Positions 45,320-55,472 of a DNA stretch of 63,178 nt are shown one piece after another. Position 1 is the first letter of the stretch, and the number at the start of each line of letters is the position of its first letter. A program made the position numbers and the translations under genes. Under the pieces are notes generated by a model. That model saw only the letters and a program-made list of their open reading frames with translations. It was not told the origin of the DNA and searched no databases. The DNA is from Candidatus Melainabacteria bacterium (lineage in GTDB: Bacteria > Cyanobacteriota > Vampirovibrionia > Obscuribacterales > Obscuribacteraceae), in the NCBI GenBank assembly GCA_003153555.1, contig PLZS01000134.1, positions 1 through 63,178 on the forward strand, in the 5' to 3' direction.

Positions 45320-46147
45320 ATGGTTACAAAATACGAGATTAATATGAATAACTATCTTCATCTTATTTGTGATTACGCACCTGGCGATATGGCATGGGCA
45401 GAAGTCTTTTCCGCGTTCTGCGCCAAACTGCCCGGCACTGTGCGCATTCACATGAGCAGCGTCAGTTCATTTGATACGATCGCTACTGGTTTTCTCGTCG
45501 CTCAGCTTGGTAACGCGGAAGAAGATTTGCGACCAAAAGATTTATTGATATTTGCAAATTGTGCGCCACGAAAAGATATCAAACAAGCGCGAACAAATAA
45601 CGAAGGCGAAGGCTTGCTATTTTGTACGCTAAACAACGGTGTGGAAATCATTGCAGTAAATAGCGGACATTCACTTTCATTTGTCAAATCTGACATCAGA
45701 GAATTGTGGAGCACTGTCAGTGAGGATCAGGGCAGTCAATTTCGCTCACGTGATTATTTCCCAAAGAAGGTTTGGGCGGCAATCAAAGAAGATTTTTCAT
45801 TCCTTTTGCACCAGCTGGATGTGGCAGCCACAATTCCTGACCCACCCAAAGAAGTGATTGGTTATGTCGACTCGTTTGGAAATATGAAAACCACCTTTCG
45901 CAGTGGCGACGAGATACCCGACAATTTCCAACCGGGGAGTCGCCTGAAAGTAAGGATCGGTGGAGCGATCAGAACCGCAACCGTGGCAAGCGGAAGTTTT
46001 AACGTTCTTGAAGGCGACCTGGCTTTCGCGCCAGGCAGTTCTGGTCAAGAGCGGAAGTATTGGGAATTGTTCAAGCGCGGTGGATCAGCTTGGCATGAAT
46101 TCGGCAATCCGCCAACGGGGTCTACGATTCACATCGAAGTCACTTGA
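45320..46147 (+). CDS. SAM hydroxide adenosyltransferase (DUF62) family protein
   Basis: 275 residues from ATG 45320, or 267 from ATG 45344, where the fold starts (LHLICDYAPGDMAW). The pattern fits the family: an N-terminal D-Y..D segment, FCTLNNGVEIIAVNSGHSLSF, FRSRDYFPKKVWA (R-D of the SAM site) and a C-terminal barrel beginning IGYVDSFGNMKTTF. These enzymes split SAM to adenosine and methionine using water; relatives are fluorinase and chlorinase. The typical N-terminal TDFG is DYAP here. Its last ~60 bp are tandemly duplicated downstream. Confidence 0.78.
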   Translation: MVTKYEINMNNYLHLICDYAPGDMAWAEVFSAFCAKLPGTVRIHMSSVSSFDTIATGFLVAQLGNAEEDLRPKDLLIFANCAPRKDIKQARTNNEGEGLLFCTLNNGVEIIAVNSGHSLSFVKSDIRELWSTVSEDQGSQFRSRDYFPKKVWAAIKEDFSFLLHQLDVAATIPDPPKEVIGYVDSFGNMKTTFRSGDEIPDNFQPGSRLKVRIGGAIRTATVASGSFNVLEGDLAFAPGSSGQERKYWELFKRGGSAWHEFGNPPTGSTIHIEVT

Positions 46148-46208
46148 AACGCTTGGCACGAATTCCGCAACCCGCCAAACGGGTCTACATCATATCGAAG
46201 TGACTTGA
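46088..46208. repeat. Tandem duplication of a gene 3' end
   Basis: 46088-46147, the last 60 bp of the SAM-hydrolase-family gene including its stop, is repeated at 46151-46208 with several substitutions and two single-base deletions. The second copy also ends TGACTTGA. The convergent xpt gene terminates inside this second copy at 46190. Confidence 0.85.
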
Positions 46209-46780
46209 CCAGCGAAGATGATTTTGTCGCCGTCGAAGCGTTCAATTTCCGCCAATGATTCAATCGGAACGTTAAGCGGCTTGAGCAAAGTTCTGCCGCC
46301 TTCGAATCCTTTCTCGATTACAGCGCCAACCCCGACCAAGGTCGCACCGCTCGCCTTGACTAGTTTAACCAACGCAAGAATTGTTCTTGCGGAAGCCAAA
46401 AAATCGTCGATGATCAAGATTCGGTCGTCGGCGCTCATGTACTCGGAAGAGACGATCAATTCAACGTCTTTTCCGTGTGTATGGGATGCTGCGATCTCTT
46501 TGTAAGGTTCGGCAGCCATAGTGATTGGTTGATGCTTGCGAGCAAAGACAATTGGAATTTCCAGTACCATGCCGGCAGCTAGAGCAGGAGCGATGCCGCT
46601 GGTTTCGGCGGTAAGGATGCGAGTCGCTTTGACTGCGGCAAAACGCTTACCGAATTCTTCACCAATTGCCTTCATCAAACTCGGATCGATTTGATGATTC
46701 ATAAAAGCATCGACTTTTAGAATACCTTTGCCAAGATATTTTCCATCCTTGCTGATCCGATCGCGCAGTATTTGCATCAT
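46190..46780 (-). CDS. xpt: Xanthine phosphoribosyltransferase
   Basis: 196 residues, close in length and sequence to Bacillus subtilis Xpt. Marks: KVDAFMNHQIDP, ETSGIAPA, VFARKHQPIT, the PRPP-binding LIIDDFLASARTI and VIEKGFEGGR. It makes XMP from xanthine and PRPP in purine salvage. GGAGG precedes the ATG pair at 46780. TATAAT on the minus strand at 46807-46802 is a likely -10. The last five codons fall in the duplicated tail of the neighbouring gene. Confidence 0.93.
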   Translation of the reverse strand: MMQILRDRISKDGKYLGKGILKVDAFMNHQIDPSLMKAIGEEFGKRFAAVKATRILTAETSGIAPALAAGMVLEIPIVFARKHQPITMAAEPYKEIAASHTHGKDVELIVSSEYMSADDRILIIDDFLASARTILALVKLVKASGATLVGVGAVIEKGFEGGRTLLKPLNVPIESLAEIERFDGDKIIFAGQVTSI

Positions 46781-46961
46781 CCAACCTCCAGTCGTTGGAA
46801 GATTATAGGGGATCAGCCCGCCGATTCTGGTCTACTGCAAAAGATCTGGTCGAATAGTAATCCAAGGCTAGCCTATGCTGCAAAGCTGCGTGGCTTATAA
46901 ATCCGAGCTAACGGATTGGGTTCGTTCTGTAAAACTTTTACGGCTCAATGGGAGCTGGGAG

Positions 46962-47423
46962 TCAATCTACGTCCCACGTGAAGAACATCTTCGTGGTGCC
47001 TACTGCCTGCAATTTTTTGTAGAAGTTAATTCCCAATTCATTGAAGACGGGGGTTCTCCAACAAACTATTCGGCAGTCAGAAGCTTTGGCCTGCTCTTTG
47101 ACGATGTTCATGATCTCAATACCGATGCCTTGTCCTCGTAATTCAGGCTTGAGATAGAGAGCATCCAGCAACATGTGAGATGCGCAGGCCCAGCTGTCAA
47201 ATTGAACGAGGTAATTGCAGTAACCTTTCACTTCGCCGTTACTTTCAATAAGGATGCACTCAAAAGGCGGCAGTCTTGAGCTCAGACAGCTTTGTAGCGC
47301 TTCCAACTTTCCCGCTGTGGAAAATTCTTCCTGCTCATATGCGGCATGTTCGACGATCAAATCAAGTAGAACCTGAGCATCGTCGGCGCTTGCTTTGCGA
47401 ATCGAATGGCCCTTTTGTTCCAT
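46962..47423 (-). CDS. GNAT-family N-acetyltransferase
   Basis: 153 residues from the ATG at 47423, which shares one base with the stop of the DHH gene (TGATG). The acetyl-CoA-binding motif A reads LYLKPELRGQGIGIEIMNIV. The fold order is standard, and the ending FNELGINFYKKLQAV matches the N-acetyltransferase beta6-beta7 region. Similar to diamine/spermidine acetyltransferase-like proteins; acceptor unknown. Coupled translation with the phosphoesterase. Confidence 0.88.
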   Translation of the reverse strand: MEQKGHSIRKASADDAQVLLDLIVEHAAYEQEEFSTAGKLEALQSCLSSRLPPFECILIESNGEVKGYCNYLVQFDSWACASHMLLDALYLKPELRGQGIGIEIMNIVKEQAKASDCRIVCWRTPVFNELGINFYKKLQAVGTTKMFFTWDVD

Positions 47424-48472
47424 CAAATTTTGTGCAACCCAGGCAATATATGTTCAATCCAAACGTCTTCTGAGACGTGCAGCAAGAAGGAAAGATTACT
47501 GATGATGCCTCCCTTCGGATCTGATCTGGCATGCGCCGGTAGGAGACTCGGTAATTTTATCTCAACCTGAAAGTCCTTAGCAACAGCGAGGCTATATTGC
47601 ACTCCGTGCAAAGCAGCAATTGGACCATTACCTTTTCGTATCACTGTAACCCTGCAGCCTGGTCGTTTCTCGAGAAGTGCCAGCAATGTACCGACATCGA
47701 AAAAAGGAGTCTCTGTAACATCCGCAAGCACCACTCCTGGTGCCACTTCACGCGCGCCAGGAGCGATCTCGTGAGATGCCAAAACAGCGGCATCATAAGT
47801 AGTTACACCGACTTGAAGTGCGTCTAGCGCCCTTTGATCGCCTTCGACGGCAGACACCCATTGAGCAAACAATCGTTCTTGAGCTCGCTCGCGTTCATCC
47901 GGCCTCTGTGGGTCGTATGTCGGTAGCGTGGCAACACCTTTGGCAAGCAATTGAGACAGCGGTGTGCCTGTGACTTGCAAGGATGGCTGACCATCCAGCT
48001 TGGCGGCGTCCTCATCCATACCTTCATAGAATATACCAACCGCCTTCATCGCCGCCGTCAAACCGTCGGCATCGGGATCAGCGACTATAGCAAGAGCGTC
48101 CTTGAATTCTCCAACCGTTACCAGAGTGCTGCAGGCAGGATGCAGTCCCCTCGTCGTAATGAAACAATCATCGCCAAGGTGCTGGCGCAACTTTTCTGTG
48201 GCGTTGATCACTTGCCTGTCGCGGTCGCTTGCAGGCTCTCCCTCAACTGCATGATGGTCGCGAAAGATTACACGGAAGCCTTCTGCTTTTAGCTTGTGAA
48301 CCGCTTCGACAGTAGGAGCGGTGATTGGCGTGTCGATGAAAAGAACATTTCTGGTCCGAGCCTTGCTGTTTGAATCAGCCCTTCTGACAAACTCCAAAAT
48401 TGTTTGCACGTCGTCAGCGGTGAACCCCTTGATAAAGAGGGTTGGCACGCCTTTGATGGGAAAACAAATCAT
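47423..48472 (-). CDS. DHH-family phosphoesterase
   Basis: 349 residues. The metal-binding motifs are VLFIDTPIT, FRDHHAVEG (DHH) and IVADPDADGLTAA. A C-terminal DHHA1-like part has RVTVIRKGNGPIAALHG. Relatives are nanoRNases, c-di-AMP phosphodiesterases, RecJ and pyrophosphatases. It lacks the membrane, PAS or GGDEF parts of GdpP, so a cytosolic oligonucleotide or dinucleotide hydrolase is likely. Two-gene operon with the acetyltransferase. Confidence 0.82.
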   Translation of the reverse strand: MICFPIKGVPTLFIKGFTADDVQTILEFVRRADSNSKARTRNVLFIDTPITAPTVEAVHKLKAEGFRVIFRDHHAVEGEPASDRDRQVINATEKLRQHLGDDCFITTRGLHPACSTLVTVGEFKDALAIVADPDADGLTAAMKAVGIFYEGMDEDAAKLDGQPSLQVTGTPLSQLLAKGVATLPTYDPQRPDERERAQERLFAQWVSAVEGDQRALDALQVGVTTYDAAVLASHEIAPGAREVAPGVVLADVTETPFFDVGTLLALLEKRPGCRVTVIRKGNGPIAALHGVQYSLAVAKDFQVEIKLPSLLPAHARSDPKGGIISNLSFLLHVSEDVWIEHILPGLHKI

Positions 48473-48562
48473 TGTGACCTACGAGACTTCGAAAGGGAGC
48501 TATGCGCACCCTTGTTATTATGCGGCTTCTAGACGGATAGCTGTGTTTTGCTATCAGTATTA

Positions 48563-50947
48563 TTAAGGCTTATAGCTGCGGCAAGCTGCAAACAGGAGAA
48601 ACGCCAAACTGAGTTGCAATAGGCAAGCAGCCGGCCAATACAGCCTTCTTGCTAATGGCTGGTAGTCCATCTGCAGTTCATGCTTTCCTTGGGCCACAGG
48701 TATTGTCATGTCCACGCATCTGAAAGCAGCGAACGCTACATCCTTACCATCCAACTTCAATTTCCATAGCGGATCTGGAAGTTGATGAACAATCAAAGTA
48801 CCGCTTTGTGGCGCTTCAAGACTGATTTTGAAATCGTTATAGGCCCAATTCGTAAATTGGTACGAAAAGTTTGGAACTAAGCTATCCCTGATTAGTGCAG
48901 AGGCGTCATGATGTTCGGTACCCGCCTCGGGCATTTCGTCCAACTTTGGATCGTCGTTCACAAACTTGGCGTGGTTATCAGGAAGGTTGTCGTAACTGGT
49001 ATCGACTGCAGTAGCCAACTGGATGGGCGGACTGGCGTACTCATTCTCTTGCACCGGAAGCGGTGCCCTTTTAAGTTCCACGACTTTAATCGGCTGCAGG
49101 AATCTGTTCACTGGCCAAAAATCGGTAAAAATCGGCATATTCTTGAACAATCCACCCGCAAACCCTAACGACTTATCCGGAGAAGCCCAAGCCTTGTTTA
49201 TCACAACGCGATGCTGGGATATCTCTTTCGCTTTGTCTCTATTCTCGATAGGCGTAACACGCACCGGAGCGTAAGCGGGCTCGTGGACCTGGGTACGATA
49301 TCGTTTGGCTAACAAATAAGTATGCGAAAAAGCCGCATCTTTCTCACTCACGTGCGCAAAGTAAGTAGTCAAATCCAGCAACGCCACTGCCACTAGTGCC
49401 GCAAGTAACATGCGTTTGCTTTCTTCCTTCCCGGAGAGAAGATGCTGAGCTGCAAAGCCGCTAATGACGAGGACTGTGGTCAAGGCATATAAGCCAGTTT
49501 CCAGGTTCATGTCCTTAGCGGCAAAGCCGCCTGAGAACAAGTTGTAACCCGCAAAGCCGCAGAAAGAGATAGCGACTACGGCCAGCATTGCCGACGTCAG
49601 ACGTCTGTTCGTCAGAAGATTACTCCTTCTCTGGATGACCATTTCAAGCGCAGCAGCAGCAGCCATTATCAATGCGACTTGAAGATATTGAGTGTAGAAA
49701 TAGAACAAATGCTGATCTCTGGACAGCATTGGCGTGATTGTCCAAAGCATGGCAATGAGCGGAAAGCCTAAACAAACGATCAAAATTCCAAATACAAGTG
49801 CAGCAAGAAATCTCTCCTTTCGACGCCACGGATAAAATGGCAAGAGAAATAGAAATGGCAAGAACACCAATCCAACATAACGTGCGTTATGGACTTCGCT
49901 TTCGTACTTGTAAAACTTAAGAGCTCGATCCAGATTAGGGTTGAAGAATTCTATTGTCGACCTTCTTAATTCGTGGACTCGACTGAGAACGGCTTCGGTT
50001 TTGTATTGCTCCGTTCCGGTCGCTATAGTTGGTCGAATATATTTTTTGGATTGTTCAAAGAAAATCGAGCCCAAGCACACTGACCACAATCCGATCGTTA
50101 CAGCAAGCAAACCGGCTATGGCGATAGTTTTGCGTCGATCTAGATTAGCAGCTTGGACAATTCGTCTATAGGCGCGCCGTACCTGGTTAGGAAATGCAAA
50201 CGCATAACTTGAAGCGGCAATTATATAGAGCCATGAGTTGTGCACAGTCCAATAATTTGCTGAACAAATTTGCATCAGCAAAGCTGCCAGGCAAAGAAAG
50301 AGCCTCGATAAAGTTGGTTTTTTCAGAAAGGCAATTGATGTGCCGAGAACAGCGAACAAGGTAAAGGATTCTTGGAAGTAAAACCAGGCAGAATTCCAAA
50401 TTCCGATCGACGAAAAAGCATATGCAATCATCAAGATCGCTACTACTGCTTTGCTCTCAAAGACTTGGCGGAAAAACAAGGTTCCAGCGACAAACGTCAA
50501 AAACGGCATTAACAGATAGGTAAAAGCGACGTATTGACCATATTCAGGTATAGCAATATTGAACAAACCCATAACTTTGATCGCTTCAGCCCAAAAGATG
50601 AAGGCAATGTGATTGGGAGTAGGCGCGAGAGGTGACAGAAAGGACTGGAAATATTGAGCGTAGCCGTTCGCAGTAGCTGGATTCCACCAAGCAAGTTCGC
50701 CTGTTAACCGCAATGAATGCATGTTGGTGGCAAAGAAACTTGCTGCCTGTGACATATCATGGTTAGGCACCATGTGTGCCTTTAAAAAGTGAAAATCAAA
50801 CAGCAGTACGCGCAGACCTACTAAAGCAATGGACAATAAAATGGCGAAAGCTATTTCAGATCTAAAAAACTTCAGCATGCTACGACCAGCCGAATGACTT
50901 GCCGACAGATTCTGCACATGGTCTGAATTTAAAACTTGAGTGGACAA
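48563..50947 (-). CDS. YfhO-like GT-C membrane protein
   Basis: 794 residues. About 12-14 membrane helices are followed by a large extracytoplasmic part (about 560-750) and a last helix pair. The N-terminal loop has NHDMSQAASFF and WNPATANGYAQY, the acidic/aromatic loop of YfhO-type GT-C proteins. The C-terminal PLWKLKLDGKDV.. and VPVAQGKHELQMDYQP-like segment is typical of the YfhO family. In Gram-positives YfhO glycosylates lipoteichoic acid; here it probably adds sugars to an envelope polymer. Acceptor unknown. Single gene. Confidence 0.78.
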   Translation of the reverse strand: MSTQVLNSDHVQNLSASHSAGRSMLKFFRSEIAFAILLSIALVGLRVLLFDFHFLKAHMVPNHDMSQAASFFATNMHSLRLTGELAWWNPATANGYAQYFQSFLSPLAPTPNHIAFIFWAEAIKVMGLFNIAIPEYGQYVAFTYLLMPFLTFVAGTLFFRQVFESKAVVAILMIAYAFSSIGIWNSAWFYFQESFTLFAVLGTSIAFLKKPTLSRLFLCLAALLMQICSANYWTVHNSWLYIIAASSYAFAFPNQVRRAYRRIVQAANLDRRKTIAIAGLLAVTIGLWSVCLGSIFFEQSKKYIRPTIATGTEQYKTEAVLSRVHELRRSTIEFFNPNLDRALKFYKYESEVHNARYVGLVFLPFLFLLPFYPWRRKERFLAALVFGILIVCLGFPLIAMLWTITPMLSRDQHLFYFYTQYLQVALIMAAAAALEMVIQRRSNLLTNRRLTSAMLAVVAISFCGFAGYNLFSGGFAAKDMNLETGLYALTTVLVISGFAAQHLLSGKEESKRMLLAALVAVALLDLTTYFAHVSEKDAAFSHTYLLAKRYRTQVHEPAYAPVRVTPIENRDKAKEISQHRVVINKAWASPDKSLGFAGGLFKNMPIFTDFWPVNRFLQPIKVVELKRAPLPVQENEYASPPIQLATAVDTSYDNLPDNHAKFVNDDPKLDEMPEAGTEHHDASALIRDSLVPNFSYQFTNWAYNDFKISLEAPQSGTLIVHQLPDPLWKLKLDGKDVAFAAFRCVDMTIPVAQGKHELQMDYQPLARRLYWPAACLLQLSLAFLLFAACRSYKP

Positions 50948-51145
50948 TTGCGCTCACAGTAATTCTTTGAAACCCCGCTCAGGTTACGATAATTCAGGCT
51001 TCAATACATTGAACAGGCGTCATTTTTGACAAATTTACTTCTAGGGATATCTTCCGAATTGGTGTTCTCTCGGTCTGCGCTCTTCGGATTTTGATCTAAG
51101 TTTTCTCTCGGCTTATCTGAGATCTCTGCTGCTCCTTCTCACAAG

Positions 51146-51266
51146 TTTCTTCTGTTGGGTTTCTGGGAGTTTCTTCTGTTGGGTCATCTGAGACTTTCTT
51201 CTGTTCAGTCGTCTGGGACTTTCTACTGTTTGGTCGTCTGGGACTTTTTGTTCGATCATCTGGGAC
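51146..51266 (+). repeat. 25-bp degenerate tandem repeats
   Basis: Five consecutive units of the form TTTCTTCTGTT-GGTCRTCTGGGAC (24, 25, 25, 25 and 22 bp). The strand is T-rich and purine-poor. It lies in the 772-bp gap 50948-51719. The rest of that gap has only a decayed open frame (about 51520-51760, interrupted by a TGA near 51538) with a 16-nt direct repeat GCCATAGTCGAAGGAT at 51619 and 51652. Confidence 0.75.
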
Positions 51267-51719
51267 TTTCTACACTGCTCCTGCACGATTTCGAGTGGTC
51301 GTCGGCACGCATGATTAAAAACATTCCGCCGGGACTACCCTCAGTCTTTTTCAAAACCCCTTTTTGTGTTAAGCAAAAAAGGCAAAAATAGCAAGCCCGA
51401 AGACGCTCAACAGGATAGCTTCTTCAAATCCGAAAAGTCTGAAAACGCTGATGTAATATTTCTTCATTAAGCTATAAACCAAAAAGCTGAGGAGAGTATG
51501 CCAACCCCCGAAATGAAATTCCGAGCTGTTCGAAGAATGAGCCCAGTTCTATTTCTTAGACGGTCTGGTCAATGAAGTGCCCAATGCAGAATCGGTGACG
51601 ATTCTCAATATTTTTACGGCCATAGTCGAAGGATACGATGACATTTGTATTGCCATAGTCGAAGGATCCGACGAAGACATCTTTCACCGGTATGTACATC
51701 TATTTGGAAGCGCTCGGCT

Positions 51720-54700
51720 TTATCTCTTTGTCGGCAATGGCAGTCGTGGTCGCACACTAAAATCAGGGAGCGCAACTGGAGTCTTTTTGAGGGCTTCAAG
51801 GGCCAAACTCAAAGCTTTCTCCATCTGCGGATCGCGCCCATTTTTATAATCATGCGGCGCAATATCGACCTCATAGTCGGGATCCGTGCCGTAGTTCTCC
51901 ACTCTAAAGCCGACATCTGTAAACCAGAATGAAAATTCAGGTTGCGTTGTCACTGTTCCATCAACAAGGCGATGTCGTGGCCAAATTCCGACTACACCAC
52001 CCCAAGTGCGTTTACCAACCAATGGTCCAAGTTTGTAGAGCTTGAAACAGTGACTAAATATGTCTCCATCAGAGCCCGCGAACTGATTTGTTATGGCAAC
52101 CATTGGTCCTGCAACCGATTCAGAAGGATATGGTTGCGGAGGGCCCCATCGGGAAACATCGTAACCAACGCGTTTACGAGCAAGTTTTTCCAAGAGCAAA
52201 GCGGAGACGTGACCGCCACGGTTGTAGCGCACATCGACTATCATGCCGTCCCGATTGTATTCCGCTAGATAGCCTCTGTGAAATTCCGCAAAACCGGTAG
52301 GACCCATATCGGGGATGTGCAAATATCCCAGCCGTCCACCAGACTTCTCATGCACCTCCCGGCGGTTGTTTTCGACCCACTCTCGATAACGTAACATGCG
52401 CTCGCTTTTCAAAGTGCGCACAGCAACAGTGTGCTTTTTGTTTTTGCGCATAATCGTCAGGTTGACGGATTTACCTGCCGCATTAATTAGCAATTCATCA
52501 AGCGTGCAATCGTTGTTTACTCCACGACCTCCGACTGCCACGATCACGTCATCGATCTTGATATCCAGTCCGGGTGTTGCAAGCGGCGAATCTATATCCG
52601 CATCCCAAGAATCTCCTCGGAGGATGCGCTTAATTGCGTAGCCACCACTTTTGGTATCTAGCGCGAAATCAGCACCCAGAAAACCCTTTTGATAAGCAGG
52701 TTGACTGCGGTAGTCTCCGCCAATTTCGTAGGCATGCGAGGTGCCTAGCTCGCCCTGCATCTCCCAGATCACATCTGACAATTCGCTGCGTGTGCGAATT
52801 TTGGAGAGAAGAGCAACATAGCGATCATGGACTAGATTCCAATCCACGTCAGACATGGTCGAATCCCAAAAATGCTCACTCTGCAAACGCCATGCTTCAG
52901 CATACATTTGTTTCCATTCTTCTTGCGGTTGCACCAGAATCTGAGCCCGATGCAAGTCTAGAAAACGGCTTTTACGATTTGGTGCCTCCGGTGGCACTGA
53001 AGGATCAACTCCCTCCGCAGGGAACCCCTCATGGGTGTCGATCGCACGAATCTTTTTCTTAGAGGCGTAGAAGAGTGTTTTGAAGTCATTCGAGATTCTA
53101 ATATGGTTAACAAAAAACTGGATCCGAGAGGCTCTGTTCTCAGCAAAATCGTAAGCATTGAGGATGCCCGGCTCCGGCTCTTCCTCCAGCCAGTTGTGAT
53201 TCGGTCGAATGCCTTTCACCTGAAACTCAGTGAAGTAGATGCGCTGCGAAGTTGCGACGATCTGTCCATAGCGCCCTTCAGAGACTGGAAAACCGACGAT
53301 TCGTTTTTCGATGCCGTCGAAATCGATCTCGATTTTCTTTGGCTTATCATTCTTCGATTTTTCTTCTTCATTCTTCTTTGTCTCGACCGTAAGCGAAGGT
53401 GCCTTGAGTTCGAAAGGTGACTCCACATCGGCTCGCAGTGTGACAAGGAACGGACGCATCGACTGGGGGAAACTCAAATCAAATTGCACGGAGTCATAAA
53501 CGGGATAAAAATCACGCGCCGATAAAAAATAGAGATAACGACCTTCGGGATCAAAACATGGCTCGCAATCAAATCTCAACGCAGTGGTGACATCATGAAC
53601 CTTCAGTGTCTTGGACTCTGCGATACGAATAATGAAAGATTGCGGATGCCCAGCCCAACTGTATGCAATCCACCGTCCATCAGCAGACCAGTTGATGCCT
53701 CCAATACGATCGGCTGGACTCTGATCAATAATTTTGAAAGATTTGTTCTTCAAATCAACCAGAAGCAGCTCCTGACGATGATTTGCAATGGCAACAAGGT
53801 CCTCGGTCGGTGACACTTTCATGTCAACAACACGACCAATGTCACCCTTGCAGGCCACAAACGCTTCAGTCGATTGATCAGCATGATGCAACTCAAGCTG
53901 CTCAAAGCCTGCAGTGTCACTGATTGCAATAAAACATTCGCCGCTGGATAGCCATTCGCAATTGCGATAGCGACTGCGACTTCCTCGTCCGTGCTGAGTT
54001 ACGGCACCTTCCCAATTGGACATGATCATTGGCTGACCACGAGCGATCAAAGCAATTGAATGACCTTGCGGATGTGGTGCAAAATGCTCCAGGTGATCGG
54101 CAGCAGAAACAAACTTGCGCACTGACTGAATGGTAGTCGGGGCCACCTTCAGATCGATTTTGGTGCTTTTATTTGTGGCAGCATCGAAAACGTAAACATC
54201 TCCACCACTGGTATAGCTGATGCGTTTTCCATCAGTCGCCGGAAAGCGCACGTAGTAGTCGGTGTGCGCAGTATGTTGAGTCAGACCAGTTCCATCTGGC
54301 GTGCAAGAATAGATGTTTCCGAATCCATCGTGATCAGAGAGAAAATAAATTCTTTCGTTCAACCACATCGGCAAAACGAGATTGCCAGCCAGAGTGATCA
54401 GTTTTTGGAAATCACCTTTGCCATTTTTATCAATCCAAATTTCTCCAGCCGTGCCACCACGATATCTTTTCCAACGCGCTGGATCGTTGGCGTTACGGCC
54501 AATTACACAGGCGCCGTTGGATTTAATCGAGATTGATTGAACATGACCTAAATTCAAGGGCCGGGCCGATCCCCCTTTGAGGGACGCAGCAAACGCTTCG
54601 GTGTGCCGAACAAACGGCGATTTGGCGTCCGAGACAAAGAGAACATCTTTACCGTCTGAAGACCATCCACTTACGTAACAGGTTTCACCGCCCAGGTAGG

Positions 54701-54947
54701 TCAAGCGTTTCGGCAATCCACCTTCGACAGGAATGATATAGACCTCGGGATGCCCTTCTTCTCTGCCAACGAAAGCCACATGCTTGCCGTCAGGCGATAG
54801 TTTTGGCGCGGAGAATTCACCCTGACCTGCTGTCAGGCGATGCGCCGTGCCACCAGCGGCAGTGGTAGACCATAAGTCATCTTCACAGGCAAACACGATG
54901 GTGTCATGACCAATAGTTGCGTAACGGTAATATCCTAGTTCTGTCAT
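51720..54947 (-). CDS. Tricorn-type protease
   Basis: 1075 residues from the ATG at 54947, chosen over a GTG nine codons upstream for its GAGG at six bases. The N-terminal ~600 residues are beta-propeller blades (LSPDGKHVAFVGREEG, WSSDGKDVLFVSD..). A helical bundle (EAWRLQSEHFW), a PDZ domain (DVIVAVGGRGVNNDCTLDELL) and the S41 catalytic part follow, with the nucleophile in ITNQFAGSDGD and the acidic VENYGTDPDYEVD near the C-terminus. Tricorn degrades proteasome-type peptides. A ~20-residue Lys/Glu-rich insert is present near 570. No signal peptide. Confidence 0.92.
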   Translation of the reverse strand: MTELGYYRYATIGHDTIVFACEDDLWSTTAAGGTAHRLTAGQGEFSAPKLSPDGKHVAFVGREEGHPEVYIIPVEGGLPKRLTYLGGETCYVSGWSSDGKDVLFVSDAKSPFVRHTEAFAASLKGGSARPLNLGHVQSISIKSNGACVIGRNANDPARWKRYRGGTAGEIWIDKNGKGDFQKLITLAGNLVLPMWLNERIYFLSDHDGFGNIYSCTPDGTGLTQHTAHTDYYVRFPATDGKRISYTSGGDVYVFDAATNKSTKIDLKVAPTTIQSVRKFVSAADHLEHFAPHPQGHSIALIARGQPMIMSNWEGAVTQHGRGSRSRYRNCEWLSSGECFIAISDTAGFEQLELHHADQSTEAFVACKGDIGRVVDMKVSPTEDLVAIANHRQELLLVDLKNKSFKIIDQSPADRIGGINWSADGRWIAYSWAGHPQSFIIRIAESKTLKVHDVTTALRFDCEPCFDPEGRYLYFLSARDFYPVYDSVQFDLSFPQSMRPFLVTLRADVESPFELKAPSLTVETKKNEEEKSKNDKPKKIEIDFDGIEKRIVGFPVSEGRYGQIVATSQRIYFTEFQVKGIRPNHNWLEEEPEPGILNAYDFAENRASRIQFFVNHIRISNDFKTLFYASKKKIRAIDTHEGFPAEGVDPSVPPEAPNRKSRFLDLHRAQILVQPQEEWKQMYAEAWRLQSEHFWDSTMSDVDWNLVHDRYVALLSKIRTRSELSDVIWEMQGELGTSHAYEIGGDYRSQPAYQKGFLGADFALDTKSGGYAIKRILRGDSWDADIDSPLATPGLDIKIDDVIVAVGGRGVNNDCTLDELLINAAGKSVNLTIMRKNKKHTVAVRTLKSERMLRYREWVENNRREVHEKSGGRLGYLHIPDMGPTGFAEFHRGYLAEYNRDGMIVDVRYNRGGHVSALLLEKLARKRVGYDVSRWGPPQPYPSESVAGPMVAITNQFAGSDGDIFSHCFKLYKLGPLVGKRTWGGVVGIWPRHRLVDGTVTTQPEFSFWFTDVGFRVENYGTDPDYEVDIAPHDYKNGRDPQMEKALSLALEALKKTPVALPDFSVRPRLPLPTKR

Positions 54948-55472
54948 CTCACGCCTCGTTGAAAAGCTGGACACACGCCTGCGTTGCCAGCAGTTGTAGA
55001 TTTTCTGAAGATCCTCACACCAGGAGCCGCTAAACCAAAGGATTTCGAAGCACGCAGCTGTTCACTCGGGGATACTAGAAGGTGAGCCTGGCTGGTTGGA
55101 CCCTCAAATATGAGCCAGGCGACTGGTCTTGATTTAGCTCCCGGATTGCAAAAATGCGATCCGCACAGCTAGCGAAGCACTGGGACTATTTCGAATGAGC
55201 CATTTGTGAGAAAACGGCCTTTTGGCGTTCTTTTATAAAAATAGATAGCACTGGCAGCTCTTTGGCCGCAGGCGTGGGAATAATTGTACGATACATATCC
55301 GGCACGGGGCTTGGCTTAGTAGTCATGAAGACCTCTCGGTTTGAAACGTGTAGAATTTACTGTCCGCGATGCAAGCTGGCCCGAAGTCAGCCAATCCGAT
55401 GGCGCCTGGGCTGCTCGGCATGATGTCATCCTGGTCGTTAAGCTCCATATTGTAGTGCGAGGGCGAAATTAA
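54948..55472. other. Intergenic region without supported gene
   Basis: This 525-bp divergent gap should contain the promoters of the tricorn and YbjN-like genes. TTTATAAAAATAG near 55233 is AT-rich enough for a -10 region, but no clear -35 pairs with it. Short open frames here have poor composition and no ribosome site. Confidence 0.5.

Noticed and set aside
46781..46961. Purine riboswitch upstream of xpt
   Set aside because: A -10 box lies ~20 bp before the start and the conserved riboswitch core is absent.
51155..51391. 78-codon ORF over the T-rich repeats
   Set aside because: Open only because of the repeat composition; no start signal.
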